A stretch of DNA of 7,095 nucleotides, taken from NCBI GenBank assembly GCA_947178045.1, contig CAMWWR010000093.1, positions 1-7,095 on the forward strand. Reading direction: 5' to 3'. A model generated the notes under the pieces. That model was not told the DNA's origin, did not search any database, and saw only the letters and a list, made by a program, of their open reading frames with translations. Positions 6,335-7,095 of the stretch are shown one piece after another (the stretch's first letter is position 1; every line of letters begins with the position of its first letter). The position numbers were made by a program, and so were the translations under genes. Source of the DNA: an uncultured Clostridia bacterium. GTDB lineage: Bacteria; Bacillota; Clostridia; Lachnospirales; Lachnospiraceae.

Positions 6335-6378
6335 GCGGCCGTGCAGCAGCAAAGAAGAGGATCGCTCTGTGCGGCCGC
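6335..6378 (+). other. Weak inverted repeat in the spoVAB-spoVAC gap
   Basis: GCGGCCG at 6335-6341 can pair with CGGCCGC at 6372-6378 across a 30-base loop. The arms are themselves near-palindromic (CGGCCG), so self-pairing or a protein site is equally possible. No T-run follows. It starts just after the spoVAB stop and may only stabilise the mRNA. Confidence 0.25.
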
Positions 6379-6384
6379 TTGATG

Positions 6385-6418
6385 AAAAAAGGCCTGTGTC
6401 CGCGCTGCGCCGCAGGCC
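6385..6418 (-). terminator. Minus-strand intrinsic terminator inside the spoVA operon
   Basis: GGCCTG (6391-6396) pairs with CAGGCC (6413-6418), with a further small GCG/CGC stem in the loop. Read on the minus strand the stem is followed directly by six T (complement of 6390-6385). On the plus strand the run of A precedes the stem, so spoVA transcription should not be stopped. No minus-strand gene ends here, so if active it would stop antisense transcription. Confidence 0.55.
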
Positions 6419-6455
6419 CGCCATGTGAAAATGCAGCGCAGAAATGAGGGAGTGT

Positions 6456-6998
6456 ATGAATCCGGAAGAAAAAGCGAAAGAGATCCAGAAAAATATGAAG
6501 CCCGAGGATAAGAAGCTTGTCGGGGATGTGATGAAGGAAAAGGATCCGAAGGAGAGGGAGAAGCTGTACAATCAATATGTCAAGAAGGCGACGCCGAAGC
6601 GGAGCTATCTTGGAAATGTGTGCAAGGCCTATCTGATCGGCGGCCTGATCTGCGTGCTGGGGCAGGGTTTTTTGAATCTGTACCAGTCTCTCGGCTGTGA
6701 GAAGGAGACGGCCGCCGCCTATACAACGTTAAGCCTCATCCTTCTCTCCGTGCTCACGACCGGCCTGAACTGGTATCAGCGCCTTGCCTGCTTCGCGGGA
6801 GCCGGTACGGTCGTGCCGATCACCGGCTTCGCGAATTCGGTTGCCTCGCCCGCCATCGAGTTCAAGCAGGAGGGCTGGGTGTTCGGCGTCGGCTGCAAGA
6901 TTTTTACCATCGCCGGACCGGTCATTCTGTACGGCGTTGTCTGCAGCTGGGTGCTGGGGCTGATCTACTGGGCCGGGAAATGCTTCGGCTGGTTCTAA
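6456..6998 (+). CDS. spoVAC: Stage V sporulation protein AC
   Basis: SpoVAC is a forespore inner-membrane protein; the B. subtilis protein acts as a mechanosensitive channel linked to dipicolinic acid release. This copy has 180 residues against about 150 in B. subtilis; the excess is a charged, Lys/Glu-rich N-terminus of about 48 residues before the conserved core starting YLGNVCKAYLIGG. Membrane segments lie at about 56-77, 86-103, 111-130 and 146-175. The segment GAGTVVPITGFANSVASPA at about 115-133, then EFKQEGWVFGVG, is characteristic of the family. The start at 6456 is preferred over the in-frame ATG at 6444 because GAGGGAG sits just before it, while 6444 has no binding site. It belongs to the same operon as spoVAA and spoVAB, though 126 bases separate it from spoVAB. 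spoVAD, normally next, is not reached before the window ends. Confidence 0.93.
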   Translation: MNPEEKAKEIQKNMKPEDKKLVGDVMKEKDPKEREKLYNQYVKKATPKRSYLGNVCKAYLIGGLICVLGQGFLNLYQSLGCEKETAAAYTTLSLILLSVLTTGLNWYQRLACFAGAGTVVPITGFANSVASPAIEFKQEGWVFGVGCKIFTIAGPVILYGVVCSWVLGLIYWAGKCFGWF

Positions 6999-7025
6999 GG
7001 AAGCGCTGATTTAATCACCGCTTCC
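6999..7025 (+). repeat. Inverted repeat directly after the spoVAC stop
   Basis: GGAAGCG (6999-7005) pairs with CGCTTCC (7019-7025); the inner bases TGATT and AATCA are also complementary, so the whole segment is an imperfect palindrome with one C-C mismatch. It begins on the base after the stop codon. There is no following T-run, so it is not an obvious terminator. It could be an mRNA stabiliser, a processing site or the edge of a dispersed repeat. Confidence 0.5.
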
Positions 7026-7044
7026 TCAGAATCTCCGGCAGGAT

Positions 7045-7068
7045 GCAAAGCCTTTTTCAGAGGCTTGC
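7045..7068. repeat. Second hairpin between spoVAC and the next gene
   Basis: GCAAAGCCT (7045-7053) pairs with AGGCTTGC (7061-7068) with one bulged A and a 7-base loop. No T-run follows on the plus strand. The last 97 bases of the window contain no start codon with a good ribosome binding site, so I see no gene there. Confidence 0.4.
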
Positions 7069-7095
7069 GGATTTGCCAGGGAATACACTGCTTTG

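Overview
The window looks like chromosomal DNA of an endospore-forming member of the Clostridia (Bacillota), most probably a Lachnospiraceae-type gut anaerobe. The evidence is a fairly GC-rich clostridial composition, strong GGAGG-type ribosome binding sites, textbook sigma-A promoters, a methyl-accepting chemotaxis protein and a spoVA sporulation operon. The family assignment is inference; the spore-former assignment follows from the spoVA genes. No gene-free stretch exceeds 300 bases.

Layout: (1) Positions 1-1419 (+) hold the C-terminal part of carB, the large subunit of carbamoyl-phosphate synthase, entering from the left edge. (2) Positions 1420-1666 are a convergent intergenic region with two mutually exclusive small hairpins, a strong bidirectional terminator and a cluster of short degenerate repeats. 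(3) Positions 1667-3433 (-) hold a complete transmembrane chemoreceptor with its own sigma-A promoter. (4) Positions 3434-3649 hold that promoter, a GC-rich hairpin just upstream of it, and an RNA segment with pairing arms in H-type pseudoknot order directly after the stop of the next gene. (5) Positions 3650-4900 (-) hold an uncharacterised 416-residue protein, transcribed from a consensus sigma-A promoter, whose translation start region is partly duplicated 63 bases upstream. (6) From 5041 to the right edge is a (+) sporulation operon: a forespore-type (sigma-F/sigma-G-like) promoter, an unrecognised 64-residue membrane miniprotein, then spoVAA, spoVAB and spoVAC. Downstream of spoVAC come two hairpins; spoVAD is not reached.

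How the genes work together: SpoVAA, SpoVAB and SpoVAC belong to the inner-membrane SpoVA machinery that moves dipicolinic acid into the forespore and releases it at germination. The miniprotein overlaps the spoVAA start, so it is probably co-translated with that machinery, which makes it the best candidate here for an undescribed component. carB (pyrimidine and arginine precursor), the chemoreceptor and the unknown gene are separate transcription units with no obvious functional link to sporulation. The divergent region at 4900-5097 places a vegetative-type promoter back to back with a sporulation-type one.
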